A DNA stretch of 64,000 nt from Methanovulcanius yangii (GTDB lineage Archaea > Halobacteriota > Methanomicrobia > Methanomicrobiales > Methanomicrobiaceae), in the NCBI RefSeq assembly GCF_018687785.1, contig NZ_LTBL01000001.1, positions 1,479,780-1,543,779 of the forward strand, given 5' to 3'. Made by a program: the position numbers and the translations under genes. Below the pieces are notes generated by a model. The model had not been told where the DNA came from and made no database searches. It saw only the letters and a program-made list of their open reading frames with translations. This document shows positions 34,697-43,995 of the stretch, in pieces. Numbering within the stretch: the first letter of the stretch is position 1; every line of letters starts with the position of its first letter.

Positions 34697-35890
34697 ATGA
34701 GACGAAGGGAGAATCGTACATACGGACGGAGTCGTGAACAGGCAGACGGTGAGACGGGGATGTCCCCATTTGCCATCGCCGTCCTCATGCTCGGAGGGCT
34801 CCTGATTCTCTGTGCTTTTCTCATCACCCCTGCCGTCGCCCATGTGCCGCTCACACCGGAGGGAAACCACCACATCGACGATGCCTTCGTCCTCGCCGAC
34901 CCGACGAAGTCGTGGGTGGTCTATGGGGACCTGGACGGGGCGGGCGATGTCCGGTATTATAGCATGGCGATGGCGACGGGCGATGAGCTTCGACTGAGCC
35001 TCTTTACGCCGGATGGGTCGACAGCATTCGTGCCGGGGATCGTCGTGACGGGGCCGGGCCTCGCACCCTCGGGGACGCTCCCGCCGTTCGTGGAGATGCC
35101 CCATGACCATGCGGGGGTCCATGACGAGGAGCACGACGACGCACACCCCGGCGATGGGACCGGGGCTGAGGAGTACGGGGCGGTGGTGATCGAAGGGACG
35201 GTCGGCGAGGCGGAGTTCGAGCCCTTCACTCCGTCGGCCCTCTACCCCTCGGCGGAGTATTCGCAGGTGGTGACGGAGGCAGGCACGTACTATGTCGCAG
35301 TCTACGCCCCGGACGGCTCTCCTGCGGGCGGGAACTTCGGTCTTGCCGTCGGGTACCGGGAGGAGTTCACCTTCTCCGAGTGGCTTCTCGTCCCGTTCTC
35401 GGTCCTCGCCATCCACCGCTGGGAGGGGCAGTCATGGGCGCTTCTCTTCGGGCCGCTCGTCCTCACCCTCGTGGTGGGGTTCGGGCTGATCCTCCGGCGG
35501 GGACGCCGGGTGGGGCCGACGGGCGAGAGGGCGGCGCCCAACCGCGGGCCCTTCGGGTGGCTCGCGGTGACTGCGGGCCTCCTCTATCTCGGGACCGGGG
35601 CGATGCTCCTCGTCCAGACGGCCGTGGCACTGGCAAAGTCGGGGCCCACCGCAGCGGCCGCCCTCCCCGGAATCTACCTCCTCGTCGCCGTCCTGCTGGG
35701 TTCGGTGGCGCTTCGAAACGGCCTGCACCGCACGGGCCGGGACGGCTGGGGGACGCGAAACGCCGGGCTTTCGATGATCGTCGTGGGCATCGTCGGGCTC
35801 GTCGCGTGGGCGGGACTTCTCGTGGGGCCGGTCCTTGCGATTGCGGCGGGCGCAGGGGCGCTCGTGCGGGGGGAGACGCGGACGGAATGA
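34697..35890 (+). CDS. Membrane protein with His/Asp-rich extracytoplasmic loop
   Basis: From ATG 34697 (GGGGGAG five bases upstream) the product has 397 residues. An N-terminal helix (about 20-47) leads to an ectodomain (about 50-220) that starts HVPLTPEGNHHIDDAFVL and contains the insert MPHDHAGVHDEEHDDAHPGD, with seven His/Asp-dense positions able to bind divalent metals. Four or five helices follow (about 225-385). The ectodomain has a carbohydrate/beta-sandwich-like pattern (TYYVAVYAPDGSPAGGNFGLAVGY). I do not recognise the family; a metal-sensing or metal-transport accessory role is a guess. Confidence 0.65.
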   Translation: MRRRENRTYGRSREQADGETGMSPFAIAVLMLGGLLILCAFLITPAVAHVPLTPEGNHHIDDAFVLADPTKSWVVYGDLDGAGDVRYYSMAMATGDELRLSLFTPDGSTAFVPGIVVTGPGLAPSGTLPPFVEMPHDHAGVHDEEHDDAHPGDGTGAEEYGAVVIEGTVGEAEFEPFTPSALYPSAEYSQVVTEAGTYYVAVYAPDGSPAGGNFGLAVGYREEFTFSEWLLVPFSVLAIHRWEGQSWALLFGPLVLTLVVGFGLILRRGRRVGPTGERAAPNRGPFGWLAVTAGLLYLGTGAMLLVQTAVALAKSGPTAAAALPGIYLLVAVLLGSVALRNGLHRTGRDGWGTRNAGLSMIVVGIVGLVAWAGLLVGPVLAIAAGAGALVRGETRTE

Positions 35891-36048
35891 ACGGAAGGTG
35901 ACGGTGTCCCCGAAGAAGGGGCACGATTCCGGCACACCTCCGCCCTTCCCTGATGCAGGAATACTCCCGCTCCACCGCGTGAAGGACTGAACAATGACGA
36001 TTTTTGCTCTATCAGGGGAGCATGGGCGCAGAAATGGATTTTAATCTC

Positions 36049-36060
36049 AAAAAAAAGGGG
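36049..36060 (-). terminator. T-run ending the repeat/PKD surface protein
   Basis: On the minus strand CCCCTTTTTTTTGAG lies about 16 bp after the stop of the surface protein gene. Confidence 0.45.
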
Positions 36061-36075
36061 TTGTTCCCGGTTCAC

Positions 36076-38502
36076 TTACCGCTTCTTTCTCAGGAAGGAG
36101 AATGCCCCGAAGGCCGCGACCGGCACGAGGACGAGCGGTGAGGCGGGAGTGGGTTGTGGCCCGGCTTCCTCCTCCCCGCCGGTCACATCAACAGCCGGGG
36201 TGGCTGGTGCCGGTGTGGCGGCGTCAGTGGATGCGGGGGTCACATCGGACGGTGGTGCGGTCGTTCCCACGGCTTCGGCGAAGAGGGCGAAGATAGAGAA
36301 ATGCGAAGCTTCCGCCGTGACAGTGCGGGCATCTTCGTCGACGGTCACCGGGATCTCCACCCATTCCCCGGCCTCGTCGTCATAGAACCTAACGCTCAGA
36401 TCACCGTCGAGTGCCTCCCATTCCTCCGCGGAGAGGGTGAAGGCGAGCGTGATGGACGGTGCGAATGTCGCACCTGCCGGGCTGCATTCGTAGGCGTATC
36501 CCGCAAAGCTGAACGTAGCCCCGTCAGGTACCGTGTTGACCGCGGATGCATTGATCTTCTCGATCGTGATCTCGTCCACCGGTTTGCCGTCGCCGCCGAG
36601 GGCGACCGCGCCCTGCGGGATGATCAGGGCCGCAATTCCGTCTTCTGCAGTGAATGTAGTCTCTCGCAGTACCATCCCCCCGGAGGAGGTGAGGAGCGCG
36701 CCCGTGCCGATAAAGTCGAATTCCGCTGCATTGGCTCCGCGGCCGCCGGAAGACACGGCATTGGTTACCGTGATGTACCCGGACCGTGCGACGGTATCAT
36801 CCCCGGCAGCGTTTTCCACCGTGAGCGTCACGGTGTAGGTGCCGGCGGTGGTGTAGGTATGGCTTGGGTGCTGCCCGGTGGAGGTCGCACCGTCGCCGAA
36901 GTTCCATGCCCATGTGTCCACGACTCCGGAAGTCGCATCGGTGAACTGCACGGTGAGAGGAGTCCTGCCCGATACGGGGACCGCACTGAAGCCTGCAACC
37001 GGCGGGAGCATATCGAGGCTGAATGTGACGCTCCCGGTCGCACCGCCTGTCACCGTCACGGTCTCGTTTGCCGGGGTCGCATACCCCTGTTTTGTTACCG
37101 TCACATTGTAGGTGCCGGGGGTGATGCCGGTGAGCGTCGTATTCGTCTGCCCGGTCGTGTTCACGCCGTCAATCCAGATCCATGCCGCAGCCGGTACGGA
37201 GGTGACGGTGAGGTTGCCGGACATGGGTGAGAGCGCGAAGTGAACGCTGGTTGTCGCGCCTGAGGTGACCTGCACGGACTCATTGATACCGGGCTGATAA
37301 TCGTCCAGAAGCACAGTGACGTTATGGGTGCCGGCAGCGACATTCAGGAGATTCGCCGGTGTCGTGCTTCCGGTTGACGCACCATCGAGGTAAATTGCCG
37401 CACCCGCAGGGGCGGAGGTGACGTTGATGGTGCCGGTCGGCGTCCCGGATGCATACATGATGGTATTCATGGATCGGTAATAGCTGATCGCAGGGTTGCC
37501 AGAGGCGTCGAAGGCGAGCGAGGTGTGCGTTCCGACGTATCCTTCAGCATTCACGGTGGTGTTCTGCCAGTCACCATTCCCGTCCCTCCATGCGAACTTC
37601 AGATCGGCGTTGGTGTTGTCGAAGTAGCTGATCGCAGGGTTGCCGGCGGCATCGAACGCGAGGGAGGTATATCTGCCGACATCTGTTGCATCCGCACCAT
37701 CGATGGTGGTTTTCTGCCAGACGTCCCCGTCATGCCATGCATACTTCAGGGCTCTGTTGGTGTAATCGTAGTAGCTGATAGCGGGGTTGCCGTCGCCATC
37801 GAAGGCGAGCGAGTTGAACTCGCCGACGGTCCCCGTGGCGTCAACGATGGTGGTCTGCCACGCGCCATCCCCGACCTTCCACGCATACTTCAGGTTATCA
37901 ACGCCCAGGTAGCTGATCCCGGGGTTGCCTGAGGCATCGAACGCGAGCGAAGATGAGTCCCCAACTCCCGGTACGGCATCGACGGTGGTGTTCTCCCATA
38001 CGTCTCCAGCCATCCATGCATACTTCAGGTGGCGGTTGGTTAAGTCGTAGTAGCTGATGGCAGGATTGCCGGTCCCGTTGAACGCAAGGGAGGGGGATTG
38101 ACCAACATCTCCTGCTGCATCGACGGTGGTATTCCGCCAGACGCCATCCCCGTCCTTCCAAACATACCTGACGTCATACACGGAATTGTCGTAATAGCTG
38201 ATCGCAGGGTTGCCGTCGGCATTGAACCCGAGTGAGCTGTACGTCCCCATGCCGCCCGTTGCAGCGACGGCGCTGGTCCATGCTTCTCCGTTCCACTCGA
38301 AATACTTCAGTTCCTGTGCATTGGATCGGGGGGAACTGATCGCAGGGTTCCCGTCGCCATCGAATGCAAGCGAGGTTTCATAGAAGGCAGAATTTCCTTC
38401 TTCGACGATACTGTTCTCCCAGACATAGGCCGCCGATACCGGCAGTACGAGGACGAGCAGGAGAAGAACAGTGTATACTGAAATCCGTAGAAGTGTCTTC
38501 AC
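36076..38502 (-). CDS. Large surface protein: propeller-like repeats, PEGA, PKD and C-terminal anchor
   Basis: From GTG 38502 the product has 808 residues. A signal peptide (MKTLLRISVYTVLLLLVLVLPVSA) precedes seven to eight repeats of about 48 residues (about 35-360) with SLAFDxxGNPAISYYDxTNxxLKYAW and W-x-x-T-T-V-D. Two PEGA domains follow (about 365-510: TGTINVTSAPAGAAIYLDG, GNLTVTSVPAAAWIWIDG), then a PKD domain (about 515-600: WAWNFGDGATSTGQHPSHTY), a C-terminal beta region, a Thr/Pro linker, and a sorting tail ASPLVLVPVAAFGAF ending RKKR. GAGTGAT lies 5 bases before the GTG, and the signal peptide supports this start. The repeats suggest beta-propeller blades; a role in adhesion or the cell surface is inferred. 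Confidence 0.83.
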   Translation of the reverse strand: MKTLLRISVYTVLLLLVLVLPVSAAYVWENSIVEEGNSAFYETSLAFDGDGNPAISSPRSNAQELKYFEWNGEAWTSAVAATGGMGTYSSLGFNADGNPAISYYDNSVYDVRYVWKDGDGVWRNTTVDAAGDVGQSPSLAFNGTGNPAISYYDLTNRHLKYAWMAGDVWENTTVDAVPGVGDSSSLAFDASGNPGISYLGVDNLKYAWKVGDGAWQTTIVDATGTVGEFNSLAFDGDGNPAISYYDYTNRALKYAWHDGDVWQKTTIDGADATDVGRYTSLAFDAAGNPAISYFDNTNADLKFAWRDGNGDWQNTTVNAEGYVGTHTSLAFDASGNPAISYYRSMNTIMYASGTPTGTINVTSAPAGAAIYLDGASTGSTTPANLLNVAAGTHNVTVLLDDYQPGINESVQVTSGATTSVHFALSPMSGNLTVTSVPAAAWIWIDGVNTTGQTNTTLTGITPGTYNVTVTKQGYATPANETVTVTGGATGSVTFSLDMLPPVAGFSAVPVSGRTPLTVQFTDATSGVVDTWAWNFGDGATSTGQHPSHTYTTAGTYTVTLTVENAAGDDTVARSGYITVTNAVSSGGRGANAAEFDFIGTGALLTSSGGMVLRETTFTAEDGIAALIIPQGAVALGGDGKPVDEITIEKINASAVNTVPDGATFSFAGYAYECSPAGATFAPSITLAFTLSAEEWEALDGDLSVRFYDDEAGEWVEIPVTVDEDARTVTAEASHFSIFALFAEAVGTTAPPSDVTPASTDAATPAPATPAVDVTGGEEEAGPQPTPASPLVLVPVAAFGAFSFLRKKR
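37480..38400 (-). repeat. Repeats of about 150 bp encoding the SLAFD-GNPAISYYD module
   Basis: Within the surface protein gene the block encoding AGNPAISYYD recurs about seven times at spacings near 140-150 bp (for example around 37490, 37635, 37790, 37925, 38060, 38215 and 38350). The copies are diverged but in frame, so this is a coding array, not a CRISPR. Confidence 0.8.
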
Positions 38503-38892
38503 GATATCACTCAGAATAATAATAATATAAAAAAACAACAGGACTGGGGATATAAATTTTTATTTTGCACGCCATATTCATCGCGATGTTGGATTCGCCA
38601 CTATTTGACACATATTTTTGGAATAAATTGCCTCTTCGGATCGTATCAGGGAAATATTGGTACCTGCCCTGATTGAATTCCCCACCCTGATCCCCGGAAC
38701 AGGTGACCGGTTCGCCATACGGAGCAGTGTTGCGAAAAAACACCATTCCTCAACGATTAGTTGTGGCCCGGATGTACATCGGGGGAGATGGGCAGCTCCT
38801 CATGGCCTGCGAGAGGACTTCGGGTTGGCAGTGGCAAGGCCGGCCACCAGCATGTATTTAATGATGGCAGACCTCTCTCCCCACAGGAGCAG
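38503..38892. promoter_or_regulatory. Divergent gap between the surface protein and the MBL gene
   Basis: The 390 bp contain no recognised gene. On the minus strand AAAATTTATATCCC (about 38547-38560) is a TATA box for the surface protein. On the plus strand GTATTTAATG (38854-38863) lies about 30 bp before the MBL start. The interior is featureless to me. Confidence 0.45.
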
Positions 38893-38895
38893 ATG

Positions 38896-39558
38896 ATGAC
38901 AGCAATCGAGGTCCACCCGGTCAAACTCGGTATCGCAAACGCCTACATCGTCCGTCAGGAGGGCGCAATCATCGTCGATACCGGCGACCCGGGAAACGAG
39001 GAGGCGATCCTCGACGCGGCGAAGGGGCGGGGCATTCGTCCGAAGGATGTCCGGCTGATCCTCCTCACCCACGGCCATGGCGACCATGCGGGATCGGCGC
39101 GGGGGCTCCGGGAGCGGACCGGGGCACCGGTCGCCGTCCACCGCGATGATGCGGAGAAGCTTCGCTACGGCAACCAGGGGAAACTGCGGCCCGCCTGCCT
39201 GACGGGGAGGATATTGGGGCCGCTGTTTGGCGGGAAGAAGGCCCGCTACCCACCGCTCGACCCGGAGATCGTCATGGGGGAGTCGTTCGACCTGCGCCCC
39301 TACGGCGTCGACGGGACGGTGGTCCCGACGCCGGGGCATACCCCGGGGTCGGTCTCGGTCATCCTTGCGGGCGGCGACGTCATCGTCGGCGACCTGATCT
39401 TTTCCTCCATCCCCGCGGAAAAACCCTGCCTGCCCTTCTGGGCGGACGATATCGGGGCGGTGAGGGAGAGCATCGCCCTCATACGAAAGCGGCAGCCCCG
39501 GACGGTTTATACGGGGCACGGGGGGCCGTTTCCCGGCAAAGCGATCGAGGGGTTGTAA
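38896..39558 (+). CDS. Metallo-beta-lactamase-fold hydrolase
   Basis: From ATG 38896 there are 220 residues. The core motif LTHGHGDHAG provides the H-x-H-x-D-H zinc site, with other ligands in PTPGHTPGSVSV, GDLIF and the final TGHGGPF. Candidates in this family include glyoxalase II-like and general hydrolases; the substrate is not determinable. ATG 38893 is immediately adjacent, and AGGAG spacing (6 against 3) favours 38896. Confidence 0.86.
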   Translation: MTAIEVHPVKLGIANAYIVRQEGAIIVDTGDPGNEEAILDAAKGRGIRPKDVRLILLTHGHGDHAGSARGLRERTGAPVAVHRDDAEKLRYGNQGKLRPACLTGRILGPLFGGKKARYPPLDPEIVMGESFDLRPYGVDGTVVPTPGHTPGSVSVILAGGDVIVGDLIFSSIPAEKPCLPFWADDIGAVRESIALIRKRQPRTVYTGHGGPFPGKAIEGL

Positions 39559-39711
39559 TCAGGGGGCTGACGGCCCCTGCCCCGCGTTTTTTAATGCCGC
39601 ATCCTTCACGGGGAATCCCAACCATTGACGGCATTGCGTTCGTTTCAGTGACCGGGGCGGGGTGCCCCATGGGAGGGGATTAATTCTCCCGGAATCCAAA
39701 TATCTGAACAG

Positions 39712-39996
39712 ATGAGCGCGCCCATAAAGAAAACCATCATTACCGTCGTCGGCAAGGACACCGTCGGCATCATCGCGAAGGTCTGCACCTACCTCGCGGA
39801 CAACGACGTAAACGTGGAAGATATCTCCCAGACCATCATTCAGGGCTTCTTCAACATGATGATGATCGTCGACACCAGCAGGTCGTCCAAACCGTTTGGG
39901 GAGATGGCAGGAGACCTGGAACGGATCGGCGAGGAGATGGGTCTGAAGATCAGATGCCAGCATGAAGATATCTTCACCAGAATGCACCGTATCTGA
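39712..39996 (+). CDS. ACT-domain protein (UPF0237)
   Basis: The 94 residues form a double ACT-like fold: IITVVGKDTVGIIAKVCTYLADNDVNVEDISQTI, then FFNMMMIVD and a second half. This matches UPF0237. In genomes it is typically followed by UPF0210, as here (12-bp gap), pointing to a regulatory subunit binding an amino acid. No ligand is known for certain. Confidence 0.9.
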   Translation: MSAPIKKTIITVVGKDTVGIIAKVCTYLADNDVNVEDISQTIIQGFFNMMMIVDTSRSSKPFGEMAGDLERIGEEMGLKIRCQHEDIFTRMHRI

Positions 39997-40008
39997 GAGG
40001 AATTTCCG

Positions 40009-41373
40009 ATGATCAATATCTTTGAGGTCTATGAAACAAACAAGATGATCGAGCAGGAGCAGCTGGATGTCCGGACCATTACCATGGGCATCAGCCTCCT
40101 CGACTGCTGTGATGCCGACCTCGATACCTTAACCCGGAACATTTACGACAAAATCACCCGAACGGCGAGGGATCTCGTCTCCGTGGGAAGGGAGATCGAG
40201 CGGGAATACGGCATTCCGATCGTCAACAAACGCATCTCGGTGACCCCCGTCGCGCTTATCGGCGGACGGGCCTGCACATGCCCGGAGGACTTTGTTGCGA
40301 TCGCGAGGACACTGGACGCGGCCGCGAAGGCGACGGGAGTGAACTTCCTGGGAGGCTACTCTGCGCTCGTCTCCAAGGGCATGACCGCGACGGACGAGCA
40401 CCTCATCCGCTCCATTCCCATGGCGCTCGCCTCGACCGAGCGGGTCTGCAGTTCGGTCAATATCGGCTCGACCCGGACCGGCATCAACATGGACGCCGTC
40501 AAACTGATGGGGGAGATCGTAAAGGAGACCGCGGAGGCGACGAGGGACGACAGCTCTCTCGGCTGTGCAAAACTCGTGGTCTTCTGCAACGCCCCCGACG
40601 ACAACCCGTTCATGGCCGGCGCCTTCCACGGCGTCACGGAGGCCGATGCGGTGATCAACGTGGGCGTCTCGGGGCCCGGCGTGGTGAAGCGCGCCCTCGA
40701 GGAGGTCCGGGGCGAGAACTTCGAGGTGCTCTGCGAGACCGTGAAGAAGACCGCGTTCAAGGTGACCCGTGTGGGCCAGCTGGTGGCGCAGGAGGCCTCC
40801 CAGAAGCTCGGGGTGCCGTTCGGGATCGTGGACCTCTCGCTCGCACCGACCCCCGCCGTGGGGGACAGCGTCGCGGAGATTCTGGAGGAGATGGGCCTTG
40901 CGTCGGTCGGGGCGCCGGGGACGACGGCGGCGCTCGCACTCCTGAACGACCAGGTCAAAAAGGGCGGCGTGATGGCAAGCTCGTTTGTCGGGGGGCTCTC
41001 CGGGGCCTTCATCCCGGTGAGCGAGGATCAGGGGATGATCGATGCGGTGTGCCGCGGGGCGCTCTCCATCGAGAAGCTCGAGGCGATGACCTGCGTCTGC
41101 TCGGTCGGGCTCGACATGATCGCGATCCCCGGTGCGACGTCCGCGGCGACGATTGCGGGCATCATCGCCGACGAGGCGGCGATCGGGATGATCAACCAGA
41201 AGACGACCGCCGTCCGGCTTATTCCGGTGGTGGGCAGGGACGTCGGCGATACGGTGGAGTTCGGCGGGCTTCTCGGGTATGCCCCCGTCCAGCAGGTGAA
41301 CACCTTCTCCTGCGAAGACTTCATCAACCGGGGCGGGAGAATTCCCGCACCGATTCACAGTTTTAAGAACTGA
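40009..41373 (+). CDS. UPF0210 / PFL family protein (DUF711)
   Basis: The 454 residues start [33 protein letters not shown] and contain the DUF711 signature blocks [43 protein letters not shown] and [16 protein letters not shown]. Related proteins adopt a glycyl-radical-like (PFL) fold, but no glycyl radical motif is seen. The pair with UPF0237 is conserved widely and its function is unsettled. GAGAGGAATTTCCG precedes the ATG. Confidence 0.92.
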   Translation: MINIFEVYETNKMIEQEQLDVRTITMGISLLDCCDADLDTLTRNIYDKITRTARDLVSVGREIEREYGIPIVNKRISVTPVALIGGRACTCPEDFVAIARTLDAAAKATGVNFLGGYSALVSKGMTATDEHLIRSIPMALASTERVCSSVNIGSTRTGINMDAVKLMGEIVKETAEATRDDSSLGCAKLVVFCNAPDDNPFMAGAFHGVTEADAVINVGVSGPGVVKRALEEVRGENFEVLCETVKKTAFKVTRVGQLVAQEASQKLGVPFGIVDLSLAPTPAVGDSVAEILEEMGLASVGAPGTTAALALLNDQVKKGGVMASSFVGGLSGAFIPVSEDQGMIDAVCRGALSIEKLEAMTCVCSVGLDMIAIPGATSAATIAGIIADEAAIGMINQKTTAVRLIPVVGRDVGDTVEFGGLLGYAPVQQVNTFSCEDFINRGGRIPAPIHSFKN

Positions 41374-41488
41374 AGAGAACCGAGACAGCATCTCCCTCTG
41401 GGAAGAGAGAGGAATGGTGCAGTGAGAGGATGGACCTCATACGGGTGATGAGGGGGGACATCCATAATAGAACTACGAATTCCTTTTT

Positions 41489-42358
41489 TCATACCATCGG
41501 CAGGAGAATGCCGGATACGACCAGCACGATTACGAAGGCACCCCAGGCAAGATACAACCGCCGTACCTGTCGGTGTCCTTCTTCTATTGAACGATCCCTG
41601 AGCAGTTGAATGGTACACCAGATCATCCAGAGATCGATGACGGCGGCAAGGAGTAGATATTCATACCCGAACCACCCCATGACCACCGGAACCAGCGTCA
41701 GGATGTAGAAAACCCCAAACACCGCGGCTGCGGTTGTAATCGCAACCTTCCTGCCTTTTACCTTCGCCAGGCTTCGCGAGGGACGAAGCTGATCGCCGGT
41801 GACATCCATGGCATCAGCGGCAATCTCCTCCCCCAGGTCAAAGAGAAATGCCAGAATACCGAAGAGCAGAACAGGGCCGGTCACCATCCCCATCGTGATC
41901 CCGCCGGTCACAATGGTCATGCCAACACAGAATGCCACGACAAGGTTGCCTGCGAGGCCGTACTCCTTGATTTTTACATTATAGAGGAGCGAAAGGCCCC
42001 AGAGGACCACGCCGAGGACCAGCACAGGGAGGCTGATGAACGCCGCAGCAGCAAACCCGACGACAGTGCATGCAACAAACAGCATCCAGAGTCCTCGTGG
42101 GGTAATCCTCCCGGAAGGAAGCGGGCGGTCCGGCCTGTTGACACGATCGACCTCCCGGTCAAAGTAGTCATTGGAGATATTTGCAGAACCGGAGATGCAA
42201 AAGAGCATGATAAACCCGGCAAGTGCCATTTCGAAAGGGGGGACTCCCCCTATGGCGAGGATCTGCCCGGCAACCAGGAAGAACCCCGCACCAAAGGCGA
42301 GGTCGAGCCTGATGAGCTCGAACATTGCCCTGACGGGTATTCCTGCGCCGAAAGTCAT
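41489..42358 (-). CDS. UbiA-family prenyltransferase (DGGGP-synthase-like)
   Basis: From ATG 42358 there are 289 residues with about eight or nine helices. The first aspartate motif reads NDYFDREVDRVNRPDRPLPSG, the N-D-x-x-D-x-x-x-D prenyl diphosphate site, closest to digeranylgeranylglyceryl phosphate synthases of archaeal lipid synthesis. The second aspartate motif lies in LFDLGEEIAADAMDVTGDQLRPSRSLA. An alternative is a UbiA member for another lipid or cofactor. The long upstream frame to 42436 lacks a ribosome site. It is a single gene on the minus strand. Confidence 0.87.
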   Translation of the reverse strand: MTFGAGIPVRAMFELIRLDLAFGAGFFLVAGQILAIGGVPPFEMALAGFIMLFCISGSANISNDYFDREVDRVNRPDRPLPSGRITPRGLWMLFVACTVVGFAAAAFISLPVLVLGVVLWGLSLLYNVKIKEYGLAGNLVVAFCVGMTIVTGGITMGMVTGPVLLFGILAFLFDLGEEIAADAMDVTGDQLRPSRSLAKVKGRKVAITTAAAVFGVFYILTLVPVVMGWFGYEYLLLAAVIDLWMIWCTIQLLRDRSIEEGHRQVRRLYLAWGAFVIVLVVSGILLPMV

Positions 42359-42521
42359 AAAATTACATCTCTTCTGATGGTATTTTGATTGTTGCCTGGG
42401 ATGTCTGCCGTCCAATAGGTTGCCCATATGCTTCACGGTCTTTATCGGCCGCTACGGATGGTCAGGCACCGATTCGGCGTGTAGATCGATGACAGTGGAG
42501 GGACTTTTTCCCTCACGAGGG

Positions 42522-43232
42522 CTACCAGTCCTTCTTCATCGCCTCTGTGCGCAGCTCCTTCGGCAGCTTTTCGACGGCGTACCGCAGCGCCGTTCTCGGC
42601 ATGGCTTTTTTGTTCTGCATGATGAAGTCGAAGACCTCTTCCGGGTGTTCCCGGCTCGCTTCTTTTAACAGCCACCCGTAGCCCTTCTGCACCATGTCAT
42701 CCGTGTCGGTGAGGAGGAGAGCGGCGATCTCGAGTGCATCGTCGAGGAATCTGCCGCGCTTGGCGGGGACGATCAAAGAGACCGCCGCCGCCCTCCGCAT
42801 CCAGCGGTTCTGTGACTGTGTCCACGCCTTCAGTTCGGCGGTGCACTCCGGGTACCGGTCGATGAAGTCCCCCACGGTGTGGTTGCAGAAGGTGTCGCAG
42901 GCGGCCCAGTTGGTGATATATGCGTCAATCCAGTGGCGGAAGAGGAGGAGGTCCGCCTTCTCGTAGGTGGCAAGGTGCTCCGTGAAGTACGAGGCGATGA
43001 AGGACTCCTCCAGGTAGCCGGAGGCGAAGAGTTCCTCACAGAGGGCAAAGACCTCCTCTTTCGGGCGGCCCTTCACCTCCGTCCGGCAGGCCTTCGCGAT
43101 GGCCCGTGCGGTGGCGGTCTTCATCCCGTAACAGCGGATCTCTTCTTTGAAGAATCGCTTTGAACTCTCGCGGATGTCGGGGTCGGCGTGGTCTTCGAGT
43201 TCGCTGCGGATACGGGTGAGGAGGGGGTCCAT
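42522..43232 (-). CDS. AlkD-like DNA alkylation repair protein
   Basis: The 236 residues are all helical HEAT-like repeats: MDPLLTRIRSELEDHADPDIRESSKRFFKEEI, then YFTEHLATYEKADL, WAACDTFCNHTVGDFIDRYPE, and RWMRRAAAVSLIVPAKRGR. This matches the AlkD/DNA-7-methylguanine glycosylase family, where an Asp and Trp set (WAACD, RWMRR) line the lesion cleft. Such enzymes remove cationic alkylated bases. It lies between ubiA and a toxin-antitoxin pair; no other repair gene adjoins. Confidence 0.86.
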   Translation of the reverse strand: MDPLLTRIRSELEDHADPDIRESSKRFFKEEIRCYGMKTATARAIAKACRTEVKGRPKEEVFALCEELFASGYLEESFIASYFTEHLATYEKADLLLFRHWIDAYITNWAACDTFCNHTVGDFIDRYPECTAELKAWTQSQNRWMRRAAAVSLIVPAKRGRFLDDALEIAALLLTDTDDMVQKGYGWLLKEASREHPEEVFDFIMQNKKAMPRTALRYAVEKLPKELRTEAMKKDW

Positions 43233-43326
43233 GGTGAAATGTTGCGGGAGCGAGGGAAAAAATAGATCGGTGCGGCGGGAAGATGGGAAGGGAGAGTGCT
43301 GGGGGGAACGATCAGTATAGCATCCC

Positions 43327-43599
43327 TTAGAATTTCCTGTATCCGCTGCTCCGGTGCCCGACTTCGATCACATGAATCACCATCACCTCGTCCAGAATGG
43401 ACATGATGGCCCGGTACTGCCCGATGCGAAGGGAATAGAAGGGGGGCTCACCTGCACCCCGGAGCCGTTTTACATAGAGTCGCGGGTCCTGTTCGTCGGC
43501 CAGGTCTCCGAATTCGGCGACAAATTTCAGGGCAATCTCCCGCGGGATTTTTCTCAGGGTGTCTCGGGCGGCGGAGGAATACCGGAGCTGGTAGCGCAT
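43327..43599 (-). CDS. RelE/ParE-family toxin
   Basis: The 90 residues fit the RelE fold: MRYQLRYSSAARDTLRKIPREIALKF, a loop, LYVKRLRGAGEPPFYSLRIGQYRAIMSI, and a final VIHVIEVGHRSSGYRKF. The basic strand and the R-Y-R pattern agree with ribosome-dependent mRNA interferases. Its ATG overlaps the antitoxin stop by one base, the classic order with antitoxin first. Confidence 0.88.
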   Translation of the reverse strand: MRYQLRYSSAARDTLRKIPREIALKFVAEFGDLADEQDPRLYVKRLRGAGEPPFYSLRIGQYRAIMSILDEVMVIHVIEVGHRSSGYRKF

Positions 43600-43889
43600 C
43601 AGGCATCCTTCGTATCTTCACGGGATTTTTTTGGCCTGTACGCCATTTTCGGTTCCTCGGCAACACCGAGGTCCGCGAGGATCTCCTCATGGGTATGGTA
43701 GACGCCCTCCCGGTATTCCTTCAGCGACTGCTCGATCGTCGCAAGCGTCTCTTCACTGAGAGGTTCGGTGTCGACGCCTGCGTCGATGAGGCGGGAGATG
43801 ACATCGTCGAACGATTCACGGGGATGCTTCTTGAGCCGCTGCAGGTGATCGCGGGTCTCCTTCCGGATCCGGATCGAGGTGGAATGCAT
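43599..43889 (-). CDS. Antitoxin partner of the RelE-type toxin
   Basis: From ATG 43889 there are 96 residues: a ribbon-helix-helix-like N-terminus (MHSTSIRIRKETRDHLQRLKKHPRESFDDVISRLID) and an acidic C-terminal tail (SLKEYREGVYHTHEEILADLG) that would wrap the toxin. This matches DUF7557-like/VapB-type antitoxins. The stop overlaps the toxin start. Autorepression is expected of such pairs, but no operator was identified here. Confidence 0.82.
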   Translation of the reverse strand: MHSTSIRIRKETRDHLQRLKKHPRESFDDVISRLIDAGVDTEPLSEETLATIEQSLKEYREGVYHTHEEILADLGVAEEPKMAYRPKKSREDTKDA

Positions 43890-43995
43890 ACACACGACTG
43901 CATGTGCATACGTCATAGATGTTTGGATGGTCCCCCTCGGCTCGAAGGAAGCCCCCGGAGCGGTGGAGAGGGGGACGCAGGAACGTGAACGAGGA

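Noticed and set aside
37480-38400. Regular repeats that could suggest a CRISPR
   Set aside because: They are about 150 bp, in frame and encode a repeated protein module; there are no short direct repeats with unique spacers and no cas genes.
40129-41391. A 420-residue minus-strand frame
   Set aside because: It is antisense to the UPF0210 gene and has no recognisable motif.
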